Below are positions 1-6,902 of a DNA stretch of 10,543 nucleotides, one piece after another (within the stretch, counting starts at the first letter, position 1; each line of letters begins with the position of its first letter). The notes below the pieces were generated by a model, which saw nothing but the letters and a program-made list of their open reading frames with translations, had not been told where the DNA came from and made no database searches. Source of the stretch: JBGSOW01 sp041738875. Lineage in GTDB: Bacteria > Patescibacteriota > Dojkabacteria > CALFHW01. The stretch lies in contig JBGSOW010000026.1 in NCBI GenBank assembly GCA_041738875.1, positions 1-10,543 on the forward strand, in the 5' to 3' direction. The translations under genes were made by a program, and so were the position numbers.

Positions 1-1
1 G

Positions 2-604
2 AAAGTATTCCTGACATCATCCTACTCTTTTATGACTAGCAATGAATTTACATTCTACGATAAAACAGCTAATTATATTACATTTAAAGTAGGAAAGAAA
101 AATACTTTCCAATCTAAATCAAATACCTCCATCGTAGATCAGGTTGATATCAATCAAATCACTAGGAGCGTAAGGGAAGACGAGAAGAATATAAAATCAT
201 CTGACATTATGATTGCTGACATAACTGACTCTAGTAGTGGTGTTGGATTCCAAATTGCTTTAGCACTTAATGAGAAAAAACCCATACTGGTTCTTAGAAA
301 TAAGTCTGAGAAACGTAAGATAAGTTACGGACCATTAACCTCCGGAGTTCACTCAAACATTAAGTATGTTACTTACTCGACACAAGATGATATTACTAAG
401 GCAATCGACCAGTTTCTAGAAGAGGCGGCGAAGAAGATTGATACGAAATTTATTTTGATTATTCCTGCTGAGATTGATAAATATCTTGCCTGGTGTAGTG
501 ATCACCGTAGAATGCACAAAGCACAAGTAGTTAGAACTGCGCTTGAAAAAGAGATGGTAAAGGACAAAGAATGGAAGAATTATCTAAAAAACGATACTTT
601 CTAA
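2..604 (+). CDS. Nucleoside 2-deoxyribosyltransferase-like domain fused to a ribbon-helix-helix-like C-terminus (5' partial)
   Basis: The first ATG inside the window is at 32, but the frame is open to the left edge and reads KVFLTSSYSF before it. That resembles the first beta strand of nucleoside 2-deoxyribosyltransferase/DNPH1-like proteins. Base 1 is G in the position of a third codon base, so an ATG may lie just outside the window. Numbering from the ATG at 32, residues 58-88 (DIMIADITDSSSGVGF, then IALAL and KKPILVL) match the family core, in which an Asp is followed by S.GVG.E. The family's nucleophilic Glu is Gln74 here, so hydrolase or transferase activity is doubtful. Residues 139-176 (a short strand FILIIP, then two helices around DKYLAWCSDHRR and KAQVVRTALEKEM) look like a CopG/Arc-type ribbon-helix-helix DNA-binding fold. 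A nucleotide-sensing regulator is one inference. The gene converges on lexA. The fold call is fairly sure; the function is not. Confidence 0.7.
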   Translation, partial: KVFLTSSYSFMTSNEFTFYDKTANYITFKVGKKNTFQSKSNTSIVDQVDINQITRSVREDEKNIKSSDIMIADITDSSSGVGFQIALALNEKKPILVLRNKSEKRKISYGPLTSGVHSNIKYVTYSTQDDITKAIDQFLEEAAKKIDTKFILIIPAEIDKYLAWCSDHRRMHKAQVVRTALEKEMVKDKEWKNYLKNDTF

Positions 605-655
605 AAGTTAAAGTCTAAGTAATCCCAACTCCCTGACGATAGAATTGAGGAGCCT

Positions 656-1264
656 CTAGTATTTGCGAACTAGTGCAATAAGTTTGCCTCTTATATCTAC
701 GCGTTTGTAGTACTTCGGCTCCATCTCAGAATTAGCCGGGACAAGTTTAAACCTATCACGCTCTTTATAAAACTTTTTAAGTGTAGCCCTTTCATCATCT
801 ACCACTGCAACGACTGTCTCACCATCGATTGCAGTAGATTGAGAGCGAATTATCACAATATCCTGATCAAAAATACCATCCTCAATCATAGAATTACCCA
901 CAACCTTAAGAGCATAAAACGGACCCGGACCCTTCAGAAGTGACCTACTAACAGTGATAGGTTCCGCATTTTCAACAGCTTCAATAGGCTCACCTGCAGC
1001 AATGTTGCCCAGGAGATTAACCTCGAAATTATCCTGTCCTTGTGAATGAGTTGCAGAAGTCCTGATACCACGAGCTTGATTCATCTCTTTAGACAAATAC
1101 CCTTTTAGTTTCAGTTTCTCAATATGTTCGTGAACAGTTGAAACCGCTCGCAGTTTAAAATGCTGCTTTATTTCTTCTAGAGATGGCGCAATACTATTTA
1201 ACTGGTAGTAGAAATTTATGTAATCTAGAATTTGCTTTTGTCTCGATGTTAACGTTCCCAACAT
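656..1264 (-). CDS. lexA: LexA, SOS-response transcriptional repressor
   Basis: LexA represses DNA-damage genes and inactivates itself by cleavage when RecA filaments form. At 202 residues it has the family's usual length. Residues 1-68 form the winged helix-turn-helix: TSRQKQILDYI, then PSLEEIKQHF, then STVHEHIEKL, ending in RGIR. The linker holds the cleavage bond Ala90-Gly91 in NIAAGEPIEA. The C-terminal peptidase S24 domain carries Ser125 in VVGNSM and Lys163 in ERATLKKF, the expected catalytic dyad, so the protein should be autocleavable. The ATG at 1264 gives the standard LexA N-terminus and has no Shine-Dalgarno sequence. It lies 48 bases after the membrane-protein gene on the same strand, but a promoter with an overlapping palindrome sits directly before it, which suggests autoregulation. 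Identification is secure; the operator is inferred. Confidence 0.96.
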   Translation of the reverse strand: MLGTLTSRQKQILDYINFYYQLNSIAPSLEEIKQHFKLRAVSTVHEHIEKLKLKGYLSKEMNQARGIRTSATHSQGQDNFEVNLLGNIAAGEPIEAVENAEPITVSRSLLKGPGPFYALKVVGNSMIEDGIFDQDIVIIRSQSTAIDGETVVAVVDDERATLKKFYKERDRFKLVPANSEMEPKYYKRVDIRGKLIALVRKY

Positions 1265-1272
1265 TGTAGAAT

Positions 1273-1301
1273 ATTTTACCGTAAATACACCGAAAATACA
1301 A
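1273..1301 (-). promoter_or_regulatory. Probable lexA promoter
   Basis: On the minus strand TTGTAT (1301-1296) is separated by 17 bases from TAAAAT (1278-1273), which lies 8 bases before the lexA ATG. The -10 matches 5 of 6 consensus bases, the -35 only 3 of 6. Transcription would start one or two bases before the start codon, giving an almost leaderless mRNA. Confidence 0.5.
1275..1285. promoter_or_regulatory. Inverted repeat over the lexA -10, candidate LexA operator
   Basis: TTTAC-C-GTAAA is a perfect inverted repeat with 5-base arms around one central base. It overlaps the predicted -10 hexamer of lexA. LexA proteins commonly bind palindromes at their own promoters, so this is a natural candidate site. 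It does not match the E. coli (CTGT-N8-ACAG) or Bacillus (GAAC-N4-GTTC) boxes, and only one copy was noticed. Confidence 0.35.
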
Positions 1302-1312
1302 AATATTTTTAA

Positions 1313-2797
1313 TTAATACACCCAAGTAAGGTTATAAGCAGAATCTAGATCCAAAACCACCTCTGGTTGACTAGATAAGTCATAAATTCTTGTTGCCACG
1401 CTGACGGGTCTACCAGCATTCACGTAAACTCTTGGTTGCCGTAAAGAGCTCTGCAAAGTCTCTAGCGCAGTTAATTCCACCGCCAGGAATTTAGAATCAA
1501 AACTAAATTTAGCAAGATCAATACTAGTTTGAGCAGAATTAGTTGGTGTAGGCAGAAAGTCTCTAGGTCCATAGATATTCTCCTGGTTTATGTTAAACAC
1601 ATATAGCTCAAAAACCCCTTCCGCATAGTCCAAATCAATATCCAACCTCCTACTTACCGCAAGCAGGTTCCCATTAATATCAAGATTCGGATCCTTCGCA
1701 TAAAAATCACTTTCCGTACTAAAAATCTCCTGCTCAACATCAGATACAGTAGCGCGAGGAATAAACTGATCTTCCGTAAAATCAATCTTATAACCACTTG
1801 TGAATTCCCCTGAATAGCTTATTTTGTCGAAAACGTTGTAAACACCTAGAGGAGTCGGGCTTCCAGTAGGCAGAAGGACGATATCATACTCATTTGAAAA
1901 CTGCGCAACCACAGCGATCTGCCCGTTTGAGAAAAACTCAAATGACGCAATATTACCGTAATACCACTCCAATGCAACGAATTCCACTAGGGACTTGCTT
2001 TCCTCGTCAAAATAGTACGGCAACGTGAAAAACTCAGGCAAATCCTCAATCTCAGTAACAGAAATCAGTCTATCGGACGTTGTTCCTAGCATGTATAAAG
2101 TTCCGTATTGATCGAAAGTAAGACTATCAATTTGCAGACCGTTTACATTAATCTGCTTGCTTAAATTGGTATGTATATCGTAAATAAAAAGCTCACTCCC
2201 ATCGAGGATATTATCTTGGATTGCGTACGCAACTCGGTTGCCAGCGAAGTCAACAGCAAAATCCCTGACAAATACATCCTCCACAATATTGTTTTCGCGT
2301 GTGCCTGCTAGATTTGCAATCGCAAGATCTGTTTTCGCGCTACCATCGAAATTCCTCTGGAATACAATTCGTTGCTCTTTGGTAGTAATTCTTTCCCCCC
2401 ATCTCTCAATTTTATTGCCATAAATATCAACTAGTTCTGTGTTTAAAGTTAAATTATACTCCTGTCCGTATTTAAGTACTTCTGAAGGAATAAATTGCAG
2501 TCGATTGCCGATAAGCCTAGTAGTTCCGGGTACTTCTGGTTCAATCCTTACGTACTCTGAGGGCGCAATATCCTGCACCAATGCTAGTGGTCTAGTAAAT
2601 TCCCAACTAAAACTTTGGCGGAAGGCTTGCGCCTCACCTACTTGGTCAGTACGGTAATTGAAATTCACAACTCGCGCGCCAGCATCCAAACTGATCAATG
2701 CAATCATAGTTGAGAAAAACAAAAGAAATAAAATTACCGAAGCAATATAAATAAAATTATTATCGAATTTTATTTCTTGTAGTATCTTTTTCATCAT
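1313..2797 (-). CDS. Membrane-anchored protein with bacterial Ig-like domain and probable beta-propeller
   Basis: I do not recognise a named family for this 494-residue protein. Residues 15-37 are one hydrophobic segment (FIYIASVILFLLFF and onward) after a short basic N-terminus, so the bulk should lie outside the cytoplasm. Residues about 60-143 resemble a Big_5-type Ig-like domain: FSWEFTRPL, then IEPEVPG, then GNRLQFIPSEVLKYGQEYNLTL and DIYGNKI. Residues about 145-494 contain repeated strand pairs such as VRDFAVDFAGNRVAYAI, IDSLTFDQYGTLYML and LDINGNLLAVSRRL, which fit a TolB/WD40-like beta-propeller. The start codon overlaps the stop of the upstream TIGR03943-type gene in the arrangement ATGA, implying translational coupling. 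A second ATG follows directly (MMKK). A role in binding or scaffolding near the permease is inference. The domain boundaries are approximate. Confidence 0.82.
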   Translation of the reverse strand: MMKKILQEIKFDNNFIYIASVILFLLFFSTMIALISLDAGARVVNFNYRTDQVGEAQAFRQSFSWEFTRPLALVQDIAPSEYVRIEPEVPGTTRLIGNRLQFIPSEVLKYGQEYNLTLNTELVDIYGNKIERWGERITTKEQRIVFQRNFDGSAKTDLAIANLAGTRENNIVEDVFVRDFAVDFAGNRVAYAIQDNILDGSELFIYDIHTNLSKQINVNGLQIDSLTFDQYGTLYMLGTTSDRLISVTEIEDLPEFFTLPYYFDEESKSLVEFVALEWYYGNIASFEFFSNGQIAVVAQFSNEYDIVLLPTGSPTPLGVYNVFDKISYSGEFTSGYKIDFTEDQFIPRATVSDVEQEIFSTESDFYAKDPNLDINGNLLAVSRRLDIDLDYAEGVFELYVFNINQENIYGPRDFLPTPTNSAQTSIDLAKFSFDSKFLAVELTALETLQSSLRQPRVYVNAGRPVSVATRIYDLSSQPEVVLDLDSAYNLTWVY

Positions 2798-3486
2798 ATA
2801 TACGGATTAGTTGGAATATCTACAGCTCTCACACTAGTTGGTTGTAAAACTAGGTATTTTGTCCCATCTCTAGCTATAACTTCCCACTTGCCTTCCACCT
2901 CTACCCAGTCATCGTTCCCATACGAATCAAATAGCGGATTACCTTCAGAATCTGAAGTTGCTACCTCAATCCCGAGTGGTGAGGCGTCTACAGCACAACA
3001 AGTAACTACGAATCTTCCGATAAATAAATTCTCGTCTTGTGATTTTGGAAATTGTGGTGGATTAAATACAAATCCGAGTATAACCGCATCTTGTCCTGCG
3101 AATTTATCAATATCTGGCTCCATATTTTTTAATTTCACCCAATCTTTTATCGTCAAAGATTTGGTATCTCTTTGCAGTAAACCAATCAGATTTGCATCAC
3201 TTTCTTCAAGGTTCGCAATATTTATATTCCTATTACTTGCAGTAAATGAACTTAGTGGTTTAACAGGTAGCAGAATAATTAAAATTACAAAGAAAATTAA
3301 AATTACAAAATCAATTCTATTAATTTTAATTTTTTTCCAGACAGCAATTACCGAAAATAGTAGTAGAAACGCGGCCATTGCAAAATTAAAATTAATATAA
3401 TCCGGATGAATTAATAAATATATTCTTTCCGTAAATACTAGGAAAATAAAAAACAAACTTATAATTATAATTACTAGGCTTTGCAT
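2794..3486 (-). CDS. TIGR03943/DUF1980-family putative permease subunit
   Basis: This 230-residue protein resembles the family that includes B. subtilis YcgQ (UPF0703) and is usually encoded next to a UPF0718 permease, as here. Hydrophobic segments lie at residues 3-19, 34-49 and 58-75. The soluble C-terminal part holds the family hallmarks: DAVILGFVF (133-141), RFVVTCCAVDASPLGI with the Cys pair at 163-164 and Asp167, and DDWVEVEGKW (192-201), probably a small beta-barrel. The Cys pair and the permease's Cys-rich motif make a metal or metalloid substrate plausible, but no substrate can be read from the sequence. It starts 9 bases after the permease stop and its TGA overlaps the next ATG. No Shine-Dalgarno sequence precedes it, so translation probably depends on coupling. 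Confidence 0.88.
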   Translation of the reverse strand: MQSLVIIIISLFFIFLVFTERIYLLIHPDYINFNFAMAAFLLLFSVIAVWKKIKINRIDFVILIFFVILIILLPVKPLSSFTASNRNINIANLEESDANLIGLLQRDTKSLTIKDWVKLKNMEPDIDKFAGQDAVILGFVFNPPQFPKSQDENLFIGRFVVTCCAVDASPLGIEVATSDSEGNPLFDSYGNDDWVEVEGKWEVIARDGTKYLVLQPTSVRAVDIPTNPYI

Positions 3487-3495
3487 AATATCTAT

Positions 3496-4443
3496 CTAAT
3501 AACCCAAATACGTGACTAAATTAGCTATGGCAAACGTAAGAATAGTTACAACCGCGGTTATGAAAAACACCAATTTTGGTTTAAAGCTGGAGAGTAACAT
3601 AGTGATTGCTTTGATATCAATCATTGGCCCGTAAATCAAAAATCCTAGAATTGCTGAAGGTGAGAATTGGTTGACGTATGCCAAAGCAACAAATGCATCT
3701 ACTGTCGAACAAACCGAAATCACCAGCGCAAGAAGCATCATCGCAATTATCGCAAGAACTGGGTTGCTTGCTAGAGTAAATACCAACTCTCTCGGTAGCC
3801 AAATCTGGGTCAAAGCAGCAATTCCAGCACCGATCACTAGGTATTTAAATAACCCACTAAACTCAGTTATGACGCTAAGCGCAGTTTCTTTGGAAGTTAA
3901 AGTATTAAAAATATTGCGTGGATTAAATTCTAACCTCTTTTTTGTATGGTGGTGGTCACAAAAATCTTGCAAATTCTGGCTAATCAGCTCTTTATCATCA
4001 CCCCCTGGTTTAGCAAGATAGCTCACTAAAATACCTGTCAGAGTTGCTATAAACAACCCCGCAAGCATTCTTGTAATTACAATAATAGGTGTGCCGCCGA
4101 AAGCTGCAATTGTTGTTGCAAAAACAACGATATTTAAAATCGGCGCACCCAAAAAAAAGCTTACTGCTTGCGAAACGCTATATCCTTTTGCGATTAATTG
4201 CCTAGTGACAGGCACGTTTCCACACTCACAAACCGGAAAAAGAAACCCCAAACTAGCCGGAATTAAATGACTCAATAGCCTATTTCCTTTGCTGTGTTTG
4301 ATTAACCAATCGGTACTTACGAATTTCTCCAAAAGTAGTGCGATCAAAACACCAAAAATAATAAAAGGCGTCGCCTCTACAACAATGGCAAGAAAGACTG
4401 TAAAAGTGTCTTGGACCCTTGGATCTAAAGATATACCTAGCAT
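3496..4443 (-). CDS. UPF0718/ArsP_1-family permease
   Basis: This is a 315-residue polytopic inner-membrane permease of the family that includes B. subtilis YcgR and ArsP-type proteins, with roughly eight hydrophobic segments in two halves. The first half has the diagnostic stretch PVCECGNVPVTRQL (Cys72 and Cys74, residues 70-83) followed by FFLGAPILNIVV. The second half has the matching SVCSTVDAFVA (Cys245, Asp249) and GPMIDIK (272-278). The central hydrophilic loop contains CDHHH (162-166), a possible metal-binding cluster in the cytosol. Some relatives export organoarsenicals, but the pairing with a TIGR03943 protein points to the YcgQ/YcgR-type system, whose substrate I cannot assign. It is the first gene of the minus-strand operon and faces a divergent gene across 57 bases. 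Confidence 0.93.
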   Translation of the reverse strand: MLGISLDPRVQDTFTVFLAIVVEATPFIIFGVLIALLLEKFVSTDWLIKHSKGNRLLSHLIPASLGFLFPVCECGNVPVTRQLIAKGYSVSQAVSFFLGAPILNIVVFATTIAAFGGTPIIVITRMLAGLFIATLTGILVSYLAKPGGDDKELISQNLQDFCDHHHTKKRLEFNPRNIFNTLTSKETALSVITEFSGLFKYLVIGAGIAALTQIWLPRELVFTLASNPVLAIIAMMLLALVISVCSTVDAFVALAYVNQFSPSAILGFLIYGPMIDIKAITMLLSSFKPKLVFFITAVVTILTFAIANLVTYLGY

Positions 4444-4473
4444 TATTAAAAATTCGCTAATTAAACAATTCTT

Positions 4474-4483
4474 TATAATTATA
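4474..4483. promoter_or_regulatory. Palindromic TATAATTATA, overlapping -10 elements for divergent genes
   Basis: TATAAT occurs perfectly on the plus strand (4474-4479) and on the minus strand (4483-4478), the two copies sharing two bases. One could serve the gene starting at 4501, the other the permease starting at 4443. No good -35 is seen for either. On the plus side a weaker alternative, TGCTAATAT (4486-4494), lies 6 bases before the ATG. Confidence 0.45.
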
Positions 4484-4500
4484 CCTGCTAATATGTAAAT

Positions 4501-5415
4501 ATGTTTGAGAAAAAATTAAATAAACAGCATAAAACCATACTGCAAAGCATTCTAGGACTATCTCTACTCGCATTATTAATTTTTCTTGGGACCTATGTCA
4601 CAAGGGCAAAAGAAGAATTAGATTTAGTTTTAAGTGAATTTAATAGCACCAATATCACACTTACCTCAGTCGGACAGCTAAATAAAAGCTTTATCCAGGA
4701 AGATAAAAATACTTTTGCGGAATTTGAATTTGAATTAAAAAATAATTCTGACTACGAATACCCAATTTCAGTAAATACTATTCTAGAAGGTACTCTGGTT
4801 ACGAGCGAGATAGAAAGCGAGATGCAGCAGGACATAATCCTTGCACCCGAGGAGAGTAAAGCAATTATTGTAAAATTTCCAGTTAATCAAAACGATCTCG
4901 CGCGCAATTCACTCCTTTTGAAATTTAATCTAGAGGTTGCCATGACTTCTAGCCTGCTTATCCCTGTCGAGCGCGCGTCTCTAGAAACAGAATTTTTAGG
5001 CAATATCGCTGTTATCCAAAGTAGCGAAGCAGTCCAAACTTCAATTACTGCGCTTGAGGAAAGTAGAAATTTAATTTATACCAGAGACAACAAACCTGAG
5101 TTAAAAATGAATTTGAATATTCGCAATTTAAATAGCCAAGCGGTATCACGAGGGTATTATCAGATTAATCTTGTTCGTGCGGAAAATAATGAAAACGTGC
5201 AAATACTTTTTGCACGAGAAATTGAACTTTCTCCTCTGCAAGATTTGAAAAATAGCGAAAATTTTGTGTTCAATATGCCACCAGCAAACCAAATCACCCC
5301 AGGTGAAAATGATTATAAAATTAAACTTACATACTTTACTGAGGTTGCAAACGAGCTCACAAGTTTCGAATCAATTGGCGAAGAAGTTATTAAGATAAAA
5401 GTTGAGAATATTTAG
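4501..5415 (+). CDS. Membrane-anchored beta-rich extracytoplasmic protein of unknown function
   Basis: I do not recognise a family. The 304-residue protein has a basic N-terminus (KKLNKQHK), one membrane segment at about residues 13-34 (LGLSLLALLIFLGTYV) and a long polar region outside the membrane. That region looks like two beta-sandwich modules. The first (about 50-170) has TFAEFEFELKNNSDYEYPISV and a later IIVKFPV, typical of Ig-like or DUF-type cell-surface beta domains. The second (about 180-304) has ELKMNLNIRNL, GYYQINLV and DYKIKLTYF. There is no lipobox Cys, so anchoring is by the uncleaved helix. It is divergent from the permease operon and its last 26 bases overlap the convergent peptidase gene. 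A structural link to the membrane-anchored product of 1313-2797 is possible but unproven. Confidence 0.85.
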   Translation: MFEKKLNKQHKTILQSILGLSLLALLIFLGTYVTRAKEELDLVLSEFNSTNITLTSVGQLNKSFIQEDKNTFAEFEFELKNNSDYEYPISVNTILEGTLVTSEIESEMQQDIILAPEESKAIIVKFPVNQNDLARNSLLLKFNLEVAMTSSLLIPVERASLETEFLGNIAVIQSSEAVQTSITALEESRNLIYTRDNKPELKMNLNIRNLNSQAVSRGYYQINLVRAENNENVQILFAREIELSPLQDLKNSENFVFNMPPANQITPGENDYKIKLTYFTEVANELTSFESIGEEVIKIKVENI

Positions 5416-6502
5416 GTCTAAAAGACAGATTTCCGTAGACTTCCCTTCCGCCATCGAGAATTGCAACTGTTTTTTCCAAACGGACTCCGCCCCATTTATA
5501 ATATAGTCCTGGTTCTATTGTAATTACATTGCCTGCTACTAAATTCTGCATTGGGTACTGTTGTGGCAAAAACTCACTCAAATGTGGGTCTTCGTGTACT
5601 GAAATTCCAATTCCATGGCCCAAAGAATGCGGCATATATTTTGCCTCACTTCCAAGAACAGTGCTCGCATTTTCAGCAAGCGTTTTGATGCTTTCACCTG
5701 AATTCGCTAGCGAAATAGCCAGATTAAATGTTTCTTCTACCTTTTCAAAACAATTAATAAACTGCTCGTTTGGCTTGCCATAAACAAAAGTAGACGTCAT
5801 ATCCGAGTTATAGCCTTGGAAACTACCGCCCCAATCTATCAGAACGATGTCGTTATTCTTCAATTTGCGCTCCCCAGGCTTATGATGTGGTATGGCAGAA
5901 TTCTCTGCATAAGCAACTATAGTTGGGAAAGCTGGAGTTAAACTTAGTTTCGACATTCTATTTTCTAAAATAGCCACAAAGTCTAGTTCCGTAATTCCTG
6001 ATTTTAGCTCACGTAAAGCATCTAAAAAACCTCTCTCAGACAACTCACAAGCCTTTTTTATTTTAGAACGCTCACTTCTACTCTTTACCGCCCTAACCTG
6101 CATTAATAACCCCTTCTGTGCAGAAATTTGTACCTCTTTGCCCTTAAAGAACCTACGTAAAGACAAATATTCGTTGTAGCGGATATCTTCGGCCTCACAA
6201 ATCAGAAATCTGCTCTTACAAACCTCCAGAAGTCCGTCCCAAAATCTCTGTCCTCTAGTAAGGGTATAGATTTTCACCTCATGTTGTCTGGTCTGCTCTT
6301 CCACCTGCTTTATAAACATTTGTGGAGTCAATAAAAAAAGCTTTATTTTGTCGATTGACTGGGCATTTATTCCAGTTGTTGCGCTGTGAATTTTCGTCTC
6401 GGAGATTGCAACTGCGATAACTTCCCTCTCTGATTTGCTGCCTGAATAGTAACCTGTCAGGTAGAAAATATTGTCTGGATTTGTAAAAATATAAGCGTAC
6501 AT
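5390..6502 (-). CDS. M24-family metallopeptidase, Xaa-Pro dipeptidase/aminopeptidase type
   Basis: This cytosolic dinuclear-metal peptidase probably removes or splits proline-containing N-terminal dipeptides. At 370 residues it has the usual length of PepQ-like proteins. Residues 1-130 form the creatinase-like N-terminal domain (FYLTGYYSGS near 13-22). Residues about 140-360 form the pita-bread fold. The five metal ligands are all present: Asp223 in LIDWGG, Asp234 in NSDMT, His296 in SLGHGIG, Glu330 in TIEPGLY and Glu343 in VRLEKT. His303 in VHEDP and His207 in HHKPG fit the substrate-site histidines. The start at 6502 is supported by a TATAAT 5 bases before it. The gene is convergent with, and overlaps, the upstream-coordinate gene by 26 bases. 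Distinguishing PepQ from PepP is not possible from sequence alone. Confidence 0.94.
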   Translation of the reverse strand: MYAYIFTNPDNIFYLTGYYSGSKSEREVIAVAISETKIHSATTGINAQSIDKIKLFLLTPQMFIKQVEEQTRQHEVKIYTLTRGQRFWDGLLEVCKSRFLICEAEDIRYNEYLSLRRFFKGKEVQISAQKGLLMQVRAVKSRSERSKIKKACELSERGFLDALRELKSGITELDFVAILENRMSKLSLTPAFPTIVAYAENSAIPHHKPGERKLKNNDIVLIDWGGSFQGYNSDMTSTFVYGKPNEQFINCFEKVEETFNLAISLANSGESIKTLAENASTVLGSEAKYMPHSLGHGIGISVHEDPHLSEFLPQQYPMQNLVAGNVITIEPGLYYKWGGVRLEKTVAILDGGREVYGNLSFRPKYSQLLS

Positions 6503-6507
6503 ATGGA

Positions 6508-6513
6508 ATTATA
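6508..6513 (-). promoter_or_regulatory. -10 element for a leaderless peptidase mRNA
   Basis: A perfect TATAAT on the minus strand lies 5 bases (TCCAT) before the ATG at 6502, so transcription should begin at or next to the A of ATG. TTGGTT (6537-6532), 18 bases upstream, is a weak -35 candidate. Confidence 0.6.
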
Positions 6514-6516
6514 CGT

Positions 6517-6522
6517 TATACT
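6517..6522 (+). promoter_or_regulatory. -10 element for a leaderless mRNA of the small helical protein
   Basis: TATACT lies 5 bases (CAAAT) before the ATG at 6528, the same spacing as the -10 of the divergent peptidase gene. No recognisable -35 precedes it and no Shine-Dalgarno sequence exists. Confidence 0.55.
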
Positions 6523-6527
6523 CAAAT

Positions 6528-6878
6528 ATGGAACCAACAGCACGCGGGGAAATTCAAAACAGAGTGGTTGAAATGATAACTAGAGGTCTCGAAGAAGGTA
6601 CCATCTCTGAAGATAGAGCTAGGGCTATCGCCAAACTAGTCCTTGAGCAACTTCCAGAGAATATGACCGAGGAAGAATTGCTTACAATTCTTCCGAAATT
6701 AGACGATGAATTCAAAGAAATGACAGAAGTTATCCTGCCTGTTGTTATGGATTATGAGAAAAAGATCCGCGAAGAAGTGCAAACTAAAGTCATTGGACTC
6801 GTTCGCGCCAGGAAATTTAGCGAAGCTTTGGCTGCGGCAAGAAAAGGTATCGACGACAGTAGTAAGCTATTCGATTGA
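6528..6878 (+). CDS. Small all-helical hypothetical protein
   Basis: This 116-residue protein has no family that I recognise. The sequence is charged and predicted to be almost wholly helical: GEIQNRVVEMITRGLEEG (7-24), EDRARAIAKLVLEQL (28-42), TEEELLTILPKL (47-58), a long helix around 60-95 and a final helix RKFSEALAAARKGI (94-107). There is no membrane segment, signal peptide or Cys. The ordered acidic helices suggest a small cytosolic binding or adaptor protein. The start at 6528 is supported by a -10 hexamer at the leaderless distance. It ends in TGA, converging on the winged-helix gene after 24 bases. Good codon periodicity and conserved-looking helix caps argue that it is real, but the role is unknown. 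Confidence 0.8.
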   Translation: MEPTARGEIQNRVVEMITRGLEEGTISEDRARAIAKLVLEQLPENMTEEELLTILPKLDDEFKEMTEVILPVVMDYEKKIREEVQTKVIGLVRARKFSEALAAARKGIDDSSKLFD

Positions 6879-6902
6879 TTTAGTTTAATCTAATTAATCA
6901 AC

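Noticed and set aside
605..655. Possible terminator between the convergent left-edge gene and lexA
   Set aside because: Only a 4-base arm pair (GAGG-AG-CCTC) with a 2-base loop and no T run; too weak to call.
2888..3400. Plus-strand open frame of 170 codons opposite the TIGR03943-type gene
   Set aside because: It lies wholly antisense to a well-supported gene, its translation is low in complexity and shows no domain, and no start signal precedes it.
3425..3445. Second LexA-type site (CCGTAAATAC similar to the lexA promoter)
   Set aside because: It falls within the coding region of the TIGR03943-type gene, lacks the full palindrome, and CCGTAA is frequent in this window.
3671..4021. Plus-strand open frame opposite the permease gene
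   Set aside because: The permease motifs on the other strand are unmistakable; this frame is a by-product of its codon use.
6879..6902. Weak inverted repeat (TTGATT ... AATCAA) between convergent genes
   Set aside because: Pure AT-type pairing with gaps; expected by chance in such sequence.
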